Shown here piece after piece: positions 36,001 through 46,900 of a stretch of DNA of 64,000 nucleotides. The DNA is from Noviherbaspirillum sp. L7-7A (GTDB lineage Bacteria; Pseudomonadota; Gammaproteobacteria; Burkholderiales; Burkholderiaceae_D), in contig NZ_JAHQRJ010000001.1 of NCBI RefSeq assembly GCF_019052805.1, positions 2,976,001 through 3,040,000 on the forward strand, written 5' to 3'. Both the position numbers and the translations under genes were made by a program. Within the stretch, counting starts at the first letter, position 1; the number at the start of each line of letters is the position of its first letter. The notes beneath the pieces were generated by a model. The model saw only the letters and a program-made list of their open reading frames with translations. It was not told the origin of the DNA and did not search any database.

Positions 36001-39000
36001 TCCCGTGCCGCACGCACCGTGGCCGCTTCCAGCATCGCATCCTGTTTGGCAAGCAGGCTGACATCGCTGCCGGAGAGGGTTGAGCGGGCCAGGCGTTCGG
36101 AGGATTGCTCCTCCTTCTCGACAATATTTTCAACGAGCTTGACGCCCGCCTTTCCGGAAGCGCTTGCCGCAGCGGAGGCATTGCCGGATGCACCGGCCTC
36201 TGCAGTCGATCTGCTGCTGGCTTCGCCGCTGGCGATGGCGGCGCCTGTCTTGCCGCTGCCGGCGGCGGCGCCTGTGCCCCTGCCTGGCTTGACCGAGACG
36301 GGCCGCTCGCCTTCGTTACTCCTTTCCTTCAAGGCGATTGTCTCGTCCTTCCTTACGCTCTCGCTTTTAATTTCGGACTTTCCCTTTTCATCCATCGTGC
36401 TGCTGGTGGCGAACGAGCGCTTGCCAGACAAGCTGTTTTCATTTTTGCTGCCAGCGCCGCCGCGTGCGTCCTGCACGAGTTCGCCATCGACCATCTTCAG
36501 CGCTTCCACCCGCTGTTGATCGATGACGCTGGCCCGGCCGTCAGCGCTGGCCGACGCGCTGGCCTTGCCGGAGGCATCGGCCTTGAGGAGGCTGACGGTG
36601 CTGACCGTGGTGCTGCTGCGATCGCTATCCCGTGCCGCCGCCACCGTGACCGCATCGCCAGCAACGATGAGCTTGTCCCTGGCCGCAACAGAGGAACCCT
36701 GGATGAGCACGTCCTTGTCTGCGACCACCACCGCCTTGCCGTCCGAGCTGACCGTCGAGGCCAGATTGCGGCTACGGTCTTTTTCCACGATGACGGTCTG
36801 CGTTCCGCTTAGCCCGCCGCCGATGCCGGCTGCCGAGGTCGTGACCGAATTCCTGATCGTCATGGTGTCATCGCGTCCGGCGACGGTCAGATCGCCGCCC
36901 GCCCTGAGCAGCAAGTCGCCACCGGCATGCACTTTCGAGCCGGCAATGCGCATGTCGCCGGCGGACGAGGCGTCCAGCGCGCCGCCTGTCTTGATGCTGG
37001 CGCCCTGATGCATTGTGGTGGCGATGCTGCTGGACCAGCCCTGGCGGTCCAGCCCGGTGACCATGCCCATGCTGGCCGAAGTGGCATCGGCGCGCCGGTC
37101 TGCCACCGCATCCACCTCCAGGCTGCCACCGGCGCGCAGGCTGGCATTGCCACCCGCCTGCACCTGCGCCCCCTTGACCGCGATATTCCTGCCGGCATCG
37201 AGGCGCATGTCGCCGGTGCTCTCGATACGGGCGGTCTTGCCGATCACGGTGCGGGTCTGGTATCGATCGCCGCTGCCCTCGGCCAGGGTAGCGTTGACGA
37301 TGTCGCCGGCGGCCGACTGCAGATCCAGGCTGCCGCCCTTGATGGTTCCACTGGTGTTGCGCACATCGTCCGTGGCGCGCACCGTCAGCTTGTCACGCCC
37401 GGCGATCACGCCGCCACGGTTGTCCAGGGACGCGACCTGCATCGTGACGTCATCGGCCGCAATCACGGTACCGCGTTCCACGCCTTCCCTGCTGGCGCGC
37501 GACAGATAGACGACCGGGGCCAGCACCTTCTCGCCGCGCACCTCCTGCTCCACCATCCATACGATGTCGCGGTCAAGCGCATTGATCTGCTCCTCGCCAA
37601 GCGCAACGCCAAAGCGCAGGCCCAGCTTGCTGGCCTGGCCTGCCGCGCTTTCGAACAGGCCTTGCATCTGCGCTGCCTCGTTGCGTTTTCCCGCCAGCAG
37701 ATGCCGGCCGGTCTGCGCAATGAGCTGCTGCTGAATCAGCCGCTGCTCGTAGGCGGCGTCACCCAGGCGCTTTTGCATGCGCTCGGGGTCAAAGCCAAGC
37801 TCCATGGCCAGGTAATCGGAACCGCCAATGATGCCGTCAGTGGTATTGCCGCCCTGCCCGGTGCGGCTGTCAACACCGCCAGTCAGCAGGAAGCGCGGAT
37901 TGGTTTCCACCAGATAGCGTGTGCCAGGGTCGCGGCTGATGACGAAATAGCCATTGGGATTGGCTGGCAGGCTCAGGTCCAGCCCGGCAAAGGGTGCCGG
38001 CTTCGCGGCGCCCTGGTTACCGCCAGGCAGCACCACCGCTGCCTGGCCTGCCCCGCGGATCACATCCTCGGCGGCCGCGCCGCCCACGGATACCGGTTGC
38101 GGCTGGGCTGGCAGGGGATTGCCCGAATTGACGAGTTTGCCGCCCTCGAAGACCAGGGTTGTGGCGCGGATGGAAGCATCGTAGGACGGGCCCTGGGGTC
38201 TTTCGGAGATGGTTCTGAGGCTATTCTCCAAGGCGACATTGAAGTCCGTGGCGTATCCGATATAGGCACTCGGACCAGCGGCGATTTCGTACGTGCTCGC
38301 GGGGTAATAATATTCAGCCTTGCCAGTATTTGTATGACCGACCGTCTTGATGGTTCTCACGGCATCCACCCTGCTCATCTGCAGGTTGCTGTTGTCAAAA
38401 GCCTGAGCGCCAGGTTCGGCAACAATGACCCGACTATCCGCCGACAATACCGATGCCTTGTTTTCGGCACGCCCGCCGTAGTTCAGCCTGAGTTCCTTGC
38501 CCGCGACAATCCGGCCTGGCAGGACGGTCGTGCCGTCAGGCAGGCTGCTGGTGATGGTGTCGGTGTACTTGCTGATGCTGATCAGGGTCGGGTCCAGCAG
38601 AGACCCGCCGTTCGTCGGCGGCGACTGCTCCATCGAACTTGTATTCGTGTAAACAAGGTTGGGCATGCCTCCCGCCGGGAGATTGCGAAACTCTTGCGAT
38701 GCCCGGATCGTGATGTTATTCGCCGCCACGATGCTGCGGGTATTGACGATGCTGGCCGCGGTGGCAGCGATATCGGTCGCGTCCATGGTGCCGCTGTTGT
38801 CGATCGACTGACGGGCGCCCAGCGTAAGCAAGCTGCCGCTGTAAAGCGCGCCGGCATTGGCAATGCCGTTATTGGTCGCGCCCAGCCACAGCGGCCCGGA
38901 TGCCGAGATGCCACCAGTCTGGCCGTTCCGGATATCGCCGGCGCGCACCATCACTTCGCCATTGCCATGCATCGCCCCACGGTTTTCCAGCAGACCGGCG

Positions 39001-41789
39001 ACGAAAAAGGCGCCGCCATCGCCCATCACGATGCTTGAGCCCGCATGCTTGTTGAGCAGGCTTGCCACCCTGACCGTTGCCCTGCCGGCGGACATGGCGC
39101 CGGCGTTTTCCAGGCGGTCAGCCGCGATGGCCATGTCTTGCCCCAGCAAGGTGCCACTGATGGCATTGTCGATCCTGCCAGCCTGCTGGCCATCGCCTAT
39201 CGCAAGCATGCCAGCCGCTTGTATGCGGCCGTGATTGATGACATTGGTCCTGCCGTTCCTGCTGTCAATCGACACGGCGCGGTTACCCAGGATGCGGCTG
39301 TTGGCGCTGCTGTTGTAGATCGCCACTGCGGAATCCAGGTCCAGATCACCCTGGGCCTGAACCAGGTTGCTGTTGGCAATGATCGCATCCGGCCCGGCGC
39401 CGGTGGATCGGATCAACGCCCTGTTGGCAGCCTCCACCGTGCCCTGGTTGCTGACAGAGCGACCTTCCAGTCGGAGCGTGCCGCTGTCATCCATCGTCTG
39501 CAGACGTCCCTTGTTGTCCAGATTGTCGGCAACAAGCGCATCGAGGTTGCGCGCCGCCTGCATCACGCCAGGATTGTCGAGGAAATAGGCGCGCAGCATG
39601 AGGCTGCCGCGATCGGCAAGCATCCGGCCATCGACATTGTTGACCATGCCCCCAAGCAGGTTGATCTGCAGGTCGTCGCCGGCCTGCATCAGGCCGCTGT
39701 TCTGCAAGGTGCTGCCATCGATGGCCAGCTTGCCATTGGCGACGATCTGGCCGCCGGCGTGGTTCCTGATATCCAGCTGTCTGCGCGGCCCTGCGGCAAG
39801 GTCGGTGCGCGAATACAGGGTGCCCCGGTTATCAAGTTCAAATGCAGAGAGCGAGATGCCGCCGGCCCGGACTTCGCCGGCATTGGCCATGCTGTAACCG
39901 GCATCGAAGCGACCGGCGCCTGCGGCATCGATGACGCCGCCGTTGTCGATACGGTGCGCATTGATCGTGATATCGCCATTGGCGCCGCCATGGGCGCTGT
40001 CCGTGGCAATGAGCTTGCCGGCGTTTCTGGCCAGGGTCTGCGTGGCGATGTCGATCCTGCCGGCGGACTGCACCACACCGTCATTGTTCAGCGTGGCGCC
40101 AGACAGACGCAGAGCGTCTCCCTTGCCTGCGCCCAGCAGCACGCCGTCCCGCTCATTGTCGATCGCGCCAGCCTGCACGCTCAGCATGTCGCTGTCGGAC
40201 TGTATCCAGCCGCGATTGACCAGCCGGTCGCCGTACAGACTGATGCCGCCGCCCAGCAGGCGGGCACGGTTGTCGATGACGAGAGCGCTTCCCGGCGCGC
40301 CGAGGGCAAGGGCGCCGGCGGAGGCCTGCAGCAAGCCGCTATTGACCAGCAGCGGCGTGCCGCCGCCTGGTGCCTGGCCGACTGTGGCCGTCATGCCGCG
40401 TGCGGCGATCAGCGTGCCATTGTTGCCCAGCCTGCCTTGCGCACGCAGGGCGATATCGCCGGCAGCCTGCACGTTGGCGTCCTGCCCGAATTGCAGTTCG
40501 CCGCCCGCGGCGAGGTCCATGCCGCCTTCACTGGCCAGCCTGGCATTGGCAAATGTCATGGCGCCGCCGGTACCGAAGCGCATGGCGCGGCTGGCTGCGC
40601 TTGCATCGGTGCCGCTGTAAAACTGCGTTCCACCAACGGCGCTGAGCGTGCCGGCCTGGACATCAAGCGTGCCGCCCGCAAGCCAGGCGCCGCCATCGAA
40701 TGCGGCGCTGCCGCTGGCACCGATGTCGATATTGCGCTTTGCAAACCGGATGGCCGGCTGGTCCGACCCGGCCTCCAGTTGTGCGGCCCGCATCACCAGG
40801 TCGCGACCGGCTGACAAGGCGCCGCGCAGCACCAGCTGTCCCGATGCGTCAACCCGGAAATCGTCAGTCCTGGCGGCCGCTTCGCCCAGCATGCGCACGC
40901 CAACGCCGGCGTCGGTCGCGATCATGTGTATGCGATTGGCATACATGCCGCCGAGCGCGGTGGTGTCAATCGCGTATTCCGGCTTCCCGCCGGAAGGAGC
41001 AATGCGGCCAGTGACTTCGCGGGTTTCATATTTCCAGGCATGGGCGCCGGTGGCCAGAACGATGTCATTGCCATTGACCTGGCCATCGACCTTCACTGTC
41101 CGGGTCACGATATCGAGCAGCGCCTGGCCGCTTGCATTGAGCCCGCCGCCATTGATCAGCACATCGCCGCCGGCCACATTGAAGCCGGCGACACGGCCAT
41201 CGGCTTTCCATACCGGCGTGCCGGTAGTCAGGGTAGCGCGATCGGTGTTGATGAAGCCGCAGCCGGTGCAGGTAATGCCATATGGATTGGCAACGATGAC
41301 ATCGGCTTTCTTTCCCAGCACTTCGGTGAAGCCGGCCAGGACGCTGCGGTTGGGCGACACCACCTCGTTGAGTATCACGCCGGCTTCCCTGCCCAGGCGG
41401 GTGTTGGTATAGACCTGGCCCGCCAGCTGCGACTCCATCGCGGCGACATTGGGATTGCCGTTGTTGTTCAGGACCAGCCCGCGCGCATCGACGTCATAGC
41501 GGTGAAACTTGTTATGCGACACGCCGGCGGCGTTGGCAGTGCCGATGTTGACCACGGTGACGCCGTTGGGCGATACATAGGCTTGGGTGGCTGCGGATGT
41601 CGGTACCACGTTGGGTGCGGCGGGCGGCTGCTGGGCTTGCGCAGTGCCATGCAAGGCCAGTCCAAATAGCGCCACCAGCGCGCCGACCATCAAGGTGCCG
41701 CCGGACTTGCCGCGGCCGCGCGCGGTTTCGGGAGCGATGACATAGGCGCCGCGCGCGGCGCTCCATACGAGTCGATAAGCCTGGTTCAT
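33045..41789 (-). CDS. Giant two-partner-secretion adhesin TpsA (filamentous haemagglutinin family), copy 1
   Basis: The 2914-residue exoprotein begins with an extended signal peptide region (ESPR; MNQAYRLVWSAARGAYVIAP) and a hydrophobic signal ending about residue 52. The TPS secretion domain (about 55-300) has NPYGITCTGCGFIN at 168-181, with a CxxC pair (Cys174/Cys177). A long beta-helical region of haemagglutinin repeats follows. The conserved mid-protein block is LVETNPRF, GSDYLAMELGFDPERMQKRL and WMVEQEVRGEKVLAPVVYLS, then many Ala/Ser-rich repeat modules. The C-terminus is a basic Ala/Pro/Lys tail. No VENN motif, toxin domain or downstream immunity gene is visible, so it is probably an adhesin rather than a CDI toxin. 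Its TpsB gene lies 27 bases upstream; AAGGAA precedes the ATG. Confidence 0.92.
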   Translation of the reverse strand: MNQAYRLVWSAARGAYVIAPETARGRGKSGGTLMVGALVALFGLALHGTAQAQQPPAAPNVVPTSAATQAYVSPNGVTVVNIGTANAAGVSHNKFHRYDVDARGLVLNNNGNPNVAAMESQLAGQVYTNTRLGREAGVILNEVVSPNRSVLAGFTEVLGKKADVIVANPYGITCTGCGFINTDRATLTTGTPVWKADGRVAGFNVAGGDVLINGGGLNASGQALLDIVTRTVKVDGQVNGNDIVLATGAHAWKYETREVTGRIAPSGGKPEYAIDTTALGGMYANRIHMIATDAGVGVRMLGEAAARTDDFRVDASGQLVLRGALSAGRDLVMRAAQLEAGSDQPAIRFAKRNIDIGASGSAAFDGGAWLAGGTLDVQAGTLSAVGGTQFYSGTDASAASRAMRFGTGGAMTFANARLASEGGMDLAAGGELQFGQDANVQAAGDIALRAQGRLGNNGTLIAARGMTATVGQAPGGGTPLLVNSGLLQASAGALALGAPGSALVIDNRARLLGGGISLYGDRLVNRGWIQSDSDMLSVQAGAIDNERDGVLLGAGKGDALRLSGATLNNDGVVQSAGRIDIATQTLARNAGKLIATDSAHGGANGDITINAHRIDNGGVIDAAGAGRFDAGYSMANAGEVRAGGISLSAFELDNRGTLYSRTDLAAGPRRQLDIRNHAGGQIVANGKLAIDGSTLQNSGLMQAGDDLQINLLGGMVNNVDGRMLADRGSLMLRAYFLDNPGVMQAARNLDALVADNLDNKGRLQTMDDSGTLRLEGRSVSNQGTVEAANRALIRSTGAGPDAIIANSNLVQAQGDLDLDSAVAIYNSSANSRILGNRAVSIDSRNGRTNVINHGRIQAAGMLAIGDGQQAGRIDNAISGTLLGQDMAIAADRLENAGAMSAGRATVRVASLLNKHAGSSIVMGDGGAFFVAGLLENRGAMHGNGEVMVRAGDIRNGQTGGISASGPLWLGATNNGIANAGALYSGSLLTLGARQSIDNSGTMDATDIAATAASIVNTRSIVAANNITIRASQEFRNLPAGGMPNLVYTNTSSMEQSPPTNGGSLLDPTLISISKYTDTITSSLPDGTTVLPGRIVAGKELRLNYGGRAENKASVLSADSRVIVAEPGAQAFDNSNLQMSRVDAVRTIKTVGHTNTGKAEYYYPASTYEIAAGPSAYIGYATDFNVALENSLRTISERPQGPSYDASIRATTLVFEGGKLVNSGNPLPAQPQPVSVGGAAAEDVIRGAGQAAVVLPGGNQGAAKPAPFAGLDLSLPANPNGYFVISRDPGTRYLVETNPRFLLTGGVDSRTGQGGNTTDGIIGGSDYLAMELGFDPERMQKRLGDAAYEQRLIQQQLIAQTGRHLLAGKRNEAAQMQGLFESAAGQASKLGLRFGVALGEEQINALDRDIVWMVEQEVRGEKVLAPVVYLSRASREGVERGTVIAADDVTMQVASLDNRGGVIAGRDKLTVRATDDVRNTSGTIKGGSLDLQSAAGDIVNATLAEGSGDRYQTRTVIGKTARIESTGDMRLDAGRNIAVKGAQVQAGGNASLRAGGSLEVDAVADRRADATSASMGMVTGLDRQGWSSSIATTMHQGASIKTGGALDASSAGDMRIAGSKVHAGGDLLLRAGGDLTVAGRDDTMTIRNSVTTSAAGIGGGLSGTQTVIVEKDRSRNLASTVSSDGKAVVVADKDVLIQGSSVAARDKLIVAGDAVTVAAARDSDRSSTTVSTVSLLKADASGKASASASADGRASVIDQQRVEALKMVDGELVQDARGGAGSKNENSLSGKRSFATSSTMDEKGKSEIKSESVRKDETIALKERSNEGERPVSVKPGRGTGAAAGSGKTGAAIASGEASSRSTAEAGASGNASAAASASGKAGVKLVENIVEKEEQSSERLARSTLSGSDVSLLAKQDAMLEAATVRAARDLTLQGRNVRIGSGQDKTVASTTRQVTAAGVLVNSANTASAEASGSAKADAKVSHLARPQGHDGDANASASVEASVKVAAKSDNKVDLFRSNETTEAVTTIRQAGSDIEAGGRLAVTAGKDMLVEGSALKGKAAVNLDAARMDFAAADDSVTRSTSSTGIGAGLALLADGNAQASGKASVSVEAGGKLADRGLLDRDSAQASVAGAAAASASASADARGEAGLQAQYRHATEETRSTTAKVSRIVSGGGDVTRTATGEIRDVGTVIDAAGDFSQRASAINSLAARNTTSEKTVSDDHQGRLTAYAKAGAGVAATASAKGEAGVGYLGGNTLDGESASDTVKGTRAGASIGGQLQYEFAGTDKQSASSTAVAGSIKAGGKVLSDSAETTVFEGTQISAARGVDLAAQRMELKAAADTKTSTDKTTSASGKLAAGAGAGTSSAVEGELAGKLERKEDISDSAKARVVSINAGEALSVRAGGDLILEGSSLKAGGDAELKAGGKLTYGVAADTTSSTVARTVGEIALATGNNEHDSKASVKLKGGDDRTTSIESKAVVGKLDAGGNIRVEGAQAATLEGTRLSAGGDVDIGSQGKVTVAAARDVSDTVKRVISGEIELGNKQAENPEKKSGEQSYSAGITAAGSYEKIRTETAKTASITAGGSLASRSGGDSAFEGAALAAGGKVEMKAGGNLAIDAARDRYTSTAIDGSLKVGGDKGSQTAPDKKTSAPVTNRSQAGKASLEAAANHVDKSTSRAGSIAAGTAGVALNAGGNASLEGTAVKSGGDLAVAAGGDLTIGTARSTTRSAGASLGLGGSSKSNTVRTDKNASAQSLDLAAHSGNKETHGAARLDARGAVALSAGGKASLVNTEVKADASTGIRAASVEKRTVSNTNATINIGASVSRDKSGATKKKTAPKTAQPFKNAAPAKTGQPSAIRIGERPASPARVATANAAAGPADAASKADATVTRPRSDAQAAPRQQAGASGK

Positions 41790-41816
41790 GGAAGCATTCC
41801 TTGCATCGGTTTGGTG

Positions 41817-43586
41817 TCAGATCGCATGGCTGATTTGGAGCCAGGTCTGGGATGATTCGCGCCTCAAGCTGTCTGGCTGCGACAGCGGGCGGGCATGAAA
41901 CAAATCGATCGTCGTGCCCTTCCAGCTGAAGGAGACGCCCAGCGCGGCGCCTGCCAGCCGACCTTGCGGCAGTCCTGAATGACGGTCCCTCACGCCGCCC
42001 GCATCGATGGCCGCATACAGCCGCAGAGGCAGCGTCATCGTGCCGAGCGACAGCGTCGGATAGACGGACAACTCATTGCGGCTGATCCAGCCGTGGTCGC
42101 CCGCGAGCGTGCCGTCCCTGAAGCCGCGCACGCTGTAGATGCCGCCTATCAGGATCTGCTCGGAGCCGTACAACACATGCTGGGCGCGTTGCGCCGATAA
42201 CTGCGTCGAGAACTGCGCGTTGAGGCCATGCATCTGGAATTGCTTCAAATAAGACAGTCCAAGCCTGATCTTGCCGAACTGCGCATGGGGCGCTGCATCG
42301 GGCAGATTTGACGGATCGCGCAAGGCGCCGCCCAGCCTGATGCCGCGCGCATAACCCAGGCTGGCGGTCAGCACGCCTCCGCGGACTGCGGCACTGACGC
42401 CCGCATCGATGTCCAGCACTGTCAACTTCCGGCTGCTCACCGCAAGAAACTCATCGGCGAGGTAGTTGTTCGTGTCCTTCGATGTCAGCGAACCGGCAAG
42501 CGTCCAGCGACTGTCGCGGTCGCGGTAGAGCACCCGCTCGATGCGCATGCTGTCGCTGCGTCCGGTGCCATGAAAGCGCAGGCTCGCGCCACCGGGCGTG
42601 GTAACGCTGGAAACATAATGGGACCGGCTGGTCGAGAAGCTGGCGGTGGCATAGCCGAACGGGATCACCATGGACAGGCTGTCGGCCGCGCTGGCCTTGC
42701 GCGATTCATCGTTGGGCTGCGAGCGGCGGTGGGTTATCAGAAGCAGTTCATTCAAGCCCAGCAGCCGGTCGGCGGTGAAGGCAAAGGCGAGCTGCTTGCG
42801 GCCGGTGCTGCCAGGACCGTGATTGTCGGCGGACAACCATGCATGGTAAGGGCGCGAGGGCGTGTTGCGTATCAGCACCTCGGTATCGCCCGGCCTGCTG
42901 CCTGGCCGCAGTTCAAGGCGCGCATCGTTGGACGCGAGCCGGTTGACCTGGTCGATGCCCTGCTCGAAATCGCGCAGGTTCAGCAGTGCGCCTGCTGGCG
43001 GGAATACGCCTGGCGCATGAATGCTTTGCAGCGCGCCATCGTCCAGCACGACGCGCTCCACCCGCCCCTCGATCACCAGCACCTGCAGCGTGCCGGACGC
43101 CAGATTCTGCGTCGGAAGGTAGGCGCGGGTCGTGACATAGCCGCGATCGATATAGCTTTTCGTGATCTCGGCGAGAATCTGTTCCATCTGCTGCGCGCCG
43201 AGGCAACGACCGTTGTACGCCGCCGCGATGCCATCCTGTATGGATGCCGGCAGGTTGGGCGCATTGAGAATCGCCACTTGATCAATGGCGTGGCAGGCCT
43301 TGCCGTCGAAAACGGCACCGACCGGCGTTGCCGGAACAGCGATTTCGGCGCCCGCCGGCGCGCGCTCGGCAGGCAGGGCCGACTCGATGTCGCGCTGTAT
43401 CCGCTCCTGGTTCTGACGCTGCAGGATATCGGCCTGGCGTGCCGCGGCGGCGCCCGGCGCCGTCTGGGCATGGGCAACCGCAGCGATGCAGGAAATCATG
43501 ATAGGCGCCAGGAGCCTGCGCGGCAGAAAGCGGCAGAGCGAAACGTGCGGAAGACAAGGGCAGTTCGGTAGTGCCGACAAGCTCAA
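41817..43586 (-). CDS. TpsB outer-membrane transporter (ShlB/FhaC/HecB type), copy 1
   Basis: The protein secretes its TpsA partner. POTRA-like domains (VAILNAPNLPASIQDGIAA, ILAEITKSYIDRGYVTTRAYLP, QVLVIEGRVERVVL) are followed by a 16-strand barrel with the VRGF motif (GGIYSVRGFRDG) and a C-terminal strand (SSQTWLQISHAI). The open frame extends to 43760, but its first 60 residues do not resemble a signal peptide. The signal is RFLPRRLLAPIMISCIAAVAHAQ, so the true start must be upstream of 43525. I propose TTG 43586 with GGGGGA five bases before it; the only nearby in-frame ATG (43499) would truncate the signal. It is closely similar to the TpsB at 52370. Confidence 0.85.
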   Translation of the reverse strand: MSLSALPNCPCLPHVSLCRFLPRRLLAPIMISCIAAVAHAQTAPGAAAARQADILQRQNQERIQRDIESALPAERAPAGAEIAVPATPVGAVFDGKACHAIDQVAILNAPNLPASIQDGIAAAYNGRCLGAQQMEQILAEITKSYIDRGYVTTRAYLPTQNLASGTLQVLVIEGRVERVVLDDGALQSIHAPGVFPPAGALLNLRDFEQGIDQVNRLASNDARLELRPGSRPGDTEVLIRNTPSRPYHAWLSADNHGPGSTGRKQLAFAFTADRLLGLNELLLITHRRSQPNDESRKASAADSLSMVIPFGYATASFSTSRSHYVSSVTTPGGASLRFHGTGRSDSMRIERVLYRDRDSRWTLAGSLTSKDTNNYLADEFLAVSSRKLTVLDIDAGVSAAVRGGVLTASLGYARGIRLGGALRDPSNLPDAAPHAQFGKIRLGLSYLKQFQMHGLNAQFSTQLSAQRAQHVLYGSEQILIGGIYSVRGFRDGTLAGDHGWISRNELSVYPTLSLGTMTLPLRLYAAIDAGGVRDRHSGLPQGRLAGAALGVSFSWKGTTIDLFHARPLSQPDSLRRESSQTWLQISHAI

Positions 43587-43961
43587 GGAGGTCCCCCGGG
43601 AGCAGGTGGCATTACCAAACTGGACTGTTTTCTCGCGCGTTGCAGCCGCCGGCGCTTCTTCCACGCAGGCTACTATTGGCCACTGGCTGGCGGGTCGATG
43701 TGGCATGGGAATCTTTCTGGATGGAAGAGGAAGGGGCGGCACGGACGCGACAGCACGCATTAGGCGGCTATTTTTCAGTAGATTTGCTGATTCGTAACCA
43801 CGCGCAAAGCCGCGGTTCCGGACGACACCGCAGCTTTCAGGTCACTCAACTTTTTGGGATGTCGCACGCTTTGCCGTGGTGAGTACCAGGCGCCGTGGTG
43901 TTTTTGTGATGCTGGAAACGGCCTACCCTTTTGCGTGCTGCGTATACAGCGCAGCCAGCTT
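43587..43961. other. 375-bp gap between the two TPS loci
   Basis: It lies between the tpsA copy 2 stop and the proposed tpsB copy 1 start and should contain the copy 1 promoter. The minus strand has AT-richer patches (for instance CTACTGAAAAATAGCC near 43770) but no convincing hexamer pair. I see no terminator with a T-run after tpsA copy 2. No gene or repeat is supported here. Confidence 0.4.
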
Positions 43962-46900
43962 CTATCTGCCCACCACCGCTTCCTTGTTCTTTTCAGCCTC
44001 TACCGTACCCGGCTTTACGCCAGTGCTTTTTTTAACACCACTGATGCCAGTATTGACAACATTCTGCTTGTTCTTCTTCCTGCGTTGTTCCACGCTCCGC
44101 GCTCTGATCACCTGGTCTTGCGATTTGATCTCGGTATTGACCAGCACTGCCTTGCCGCCGGCTTCCACCACCACGGCGCCGTCGGACTTCAGGACGCTGC
44201 CCTGAAAATTCTCGTTTTTGTCTGAACGCATTCCCGTTTCGGCGCGACGATTGTCGACGTTATTGCTGCTGTCCGGCAGTTCGGCTTTCTTCCCAGTCAA
44301 TGAACCGGTGACCTTCAGGGCCTCATCCGTACTGCGCGCAGCCTCCATCGTCACATTGCCTCCCGCGGCAACGGTGATGCCGCCACTGGCATCAATGGCC
44401 GTGCCTTCGAACAGCGTGTCGCCCCGGCTGCGCGTGCTCACGTTGCCGCCCGAGGTGATGGCAACCGCGGTGGCCTGGCTGGATTCCTGTTTTTCCACGG
44501 TGCCGGAAGCATTGACGGCATCCACTTTTGTACTCGTTGCATTGCCGTCTTTGTCCTTACCGTTGCCACGGGCTGCATTGATGCCACCCTTAAGTTTCTG
44601 CGAACTGGAAGACACATCATCGCGGGCGGCCTGCAAGGTCAATGTGCTGCCTGCGTCAATTGACGTATTGCCCTTTGCATTCAATGCCGCCCCCTCCACG
44701 GTAACTGCCTGCCCTGCGCTGATTGCCAGATCGCCCCCGGCGCGGATAGCGCCGACGAGACTCTTGTTATCCCTGTCGCTTGACCGTTCGTACTCGGCGC
44801 TGATAGCGAGGCTGGCCTTGTTTTTGTCCTTGCTATCCCTTTTAGCCTTCAAACTCAGATCGCCGGATGCCTTGCCAGTGTCTGCCTGGCTCTTGTCACG
44901 TGCAGCGCGGTAATCAATGTTGCCTGCAGCGCTGATATCGGCGTTGCCGCCGGCCGTCAGTTTTGTGCCTTCCATTAGCAGGTCGCTCTGACTGCGTATC
45001 GCCAGATCGCCGCCAGCATCAAAACCGGCGGCCCGGGCGCTCGACCGGGTGGCATTGTCCGTCTTGTTTTCCATTTTTCCTTTCAGGCCACCTTCCAGGG
45101 GAGAGTTGCTGCCCACGCCCGTGCCAGCGGAAAGCGTGCCGCTGGCGCTGGTGTCAGCGCTGCTGCTGGAAGCGCTGTTGCCCGCCGCCAGGATATCGAT
45201 GCGACGACCGCTCAAGTCCATCTTGCCGCCGCTTTTCAATTGCGTGCCCTCCATCCGTATTGCATCGGACGTGGATATGGCGATATTGCCCCCGGCCTTG
45301 ATGCTTGACACGACAGCCGTCGTACTGCCGGCATCCTTTTGTGCAGACTTGTGGCTGTACTCGATCTGCGCCCCCACGCTGGCGCCGGCGCGGGTGTCGG
45401 TTTTGCCGTCCTGTTCCTTTTCGACTGCATTGCCGCCCAGGTAGCCCAGGCCGGCCGTGGCGTTGGCATTGGCATCGGCCGACGCGCCGGCACCCGCCTT
45501 TGCGTAGGAGACCAGCCGTCCTGAATGCGCGCTGCTCTCGTCATGGCGGCTGGTGGTATTGCTGCCCGCCTTGCTTTCAAATGCGTCGGATTGCTGCACG
45601 ACGTCGCCGCGCGCCTCGATGGATGTGCCGACGTCAGTGATCTTGCCGGAAGCAATGCGGCTGACGTTGCCATCCGCGGAAACGATCCGGGTGACTTTGG
45701 CCTGCGTGGACCCGGTGCTCTTGCCGGCAGTGCCATGCTTGAACTGCAAGCCGCCCTCCGCACCGGCATCGGCATTGGCACTGGCAGAAGCCGTGGCCGA
45801 AGCGCTGACGTTGGCGCGCGCGGCATCGCGGTCGGTCAATCCGTAAGCCCCCATTCCATTGTCTGGCCTTGTAGCGGCGCTCATGCTGCTCTCGGCCTTC
45901 ACGCTGGCCTTGGCTGATGCATCGGCTGAGGCTTCGGCCTTCAGCGCCATGCCGAAACTGGTCTTGCTTTCAGTGCTGCCAGCATCCCGTGAATCGGAGG
46001 CGGCACCAAATACCATCTCACGCGCTTTCAGGTCCACGCCTTCGCGGCCGGATAGCGTGCCACCCTCTGTGCTGAGCCTGTCGGCTGCAGTGATCTGCAG
46101 ATTTCCGCCGGCAGTGATGCTGGTTTCCAAGCTTTTCCTGTCGGCGCTGCTGCTGGTTTCCTGTTCCGTGCGAACCAGATCGACGATATTGTCGCTCTTG
46201 GCCTTGACTGCGGCCTCTGCCTTGGCGTCCAGCGTGGCCTTTGCATCCAAGCCCCTGCCCCGGTCGCTTCCCACCGTGGTGGCCTTCGCCTCGGCATTGG
46301 CATTGGCCGAGGCACTGGCGCTGGCTGTATTTTTCGACGCCGCCAGCAAGCCGACATCGGCCACCTTCGACGTCTTGCTGCTGGTGCTGGTTTCCGCAGC
46401 CGACCTGATGCGCACGCTCCTGCCGGACATGCGGATGTCACGCTCGGCCCGCACGGCAGCACTTTGAATGTCCAGCGCGTTTGCAGCATTGATCTCCACT
46501 TCCTTGCCCGACAGACTGGAACGGGCCAATTTGGTCCCTTCCGTACGTTCGGTATTGACCTGGCTGCGCATGAGGTTCAATTCGCCTTTGCCCATAGCGC
46601 TGGCCTCCGCCTTTGCCTCGGCTTTTGCCGCTGCGGCTTTTGTGGTCACCTGCGTGGCTGGCTCGTTGTCTGCCGTGAGGGGCTTTTCCCTCGTTTGCGT
46701 GCCGACCAACGACTGACTGGCGGCCGTGCCGCTGCGCTTGCTGGTTTCGTCGACCTTGCCCTTCTTGTCGACCGCACGGCTGGTGCTCACCGAGGTTTCC
46801 GCCACGGCGATGGCGCGATTGGACCTGGTGTCGCCCTTGCTGTCATCCACCGTCGACACGCCATCCACCTCCTTGTAAGCCTGCTTCTGCAGCTTGTCGG

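Noticed and set aside
33498-40814. Long plus-strand open frames (861, 703 and 589 residues) opposite the copy 1 adhesin
   Set aside because: They mirror the repetitive, GC-rich tpsA frame, lack start signals and encode Arg/Gly/Ala-rich sequence with no domain.
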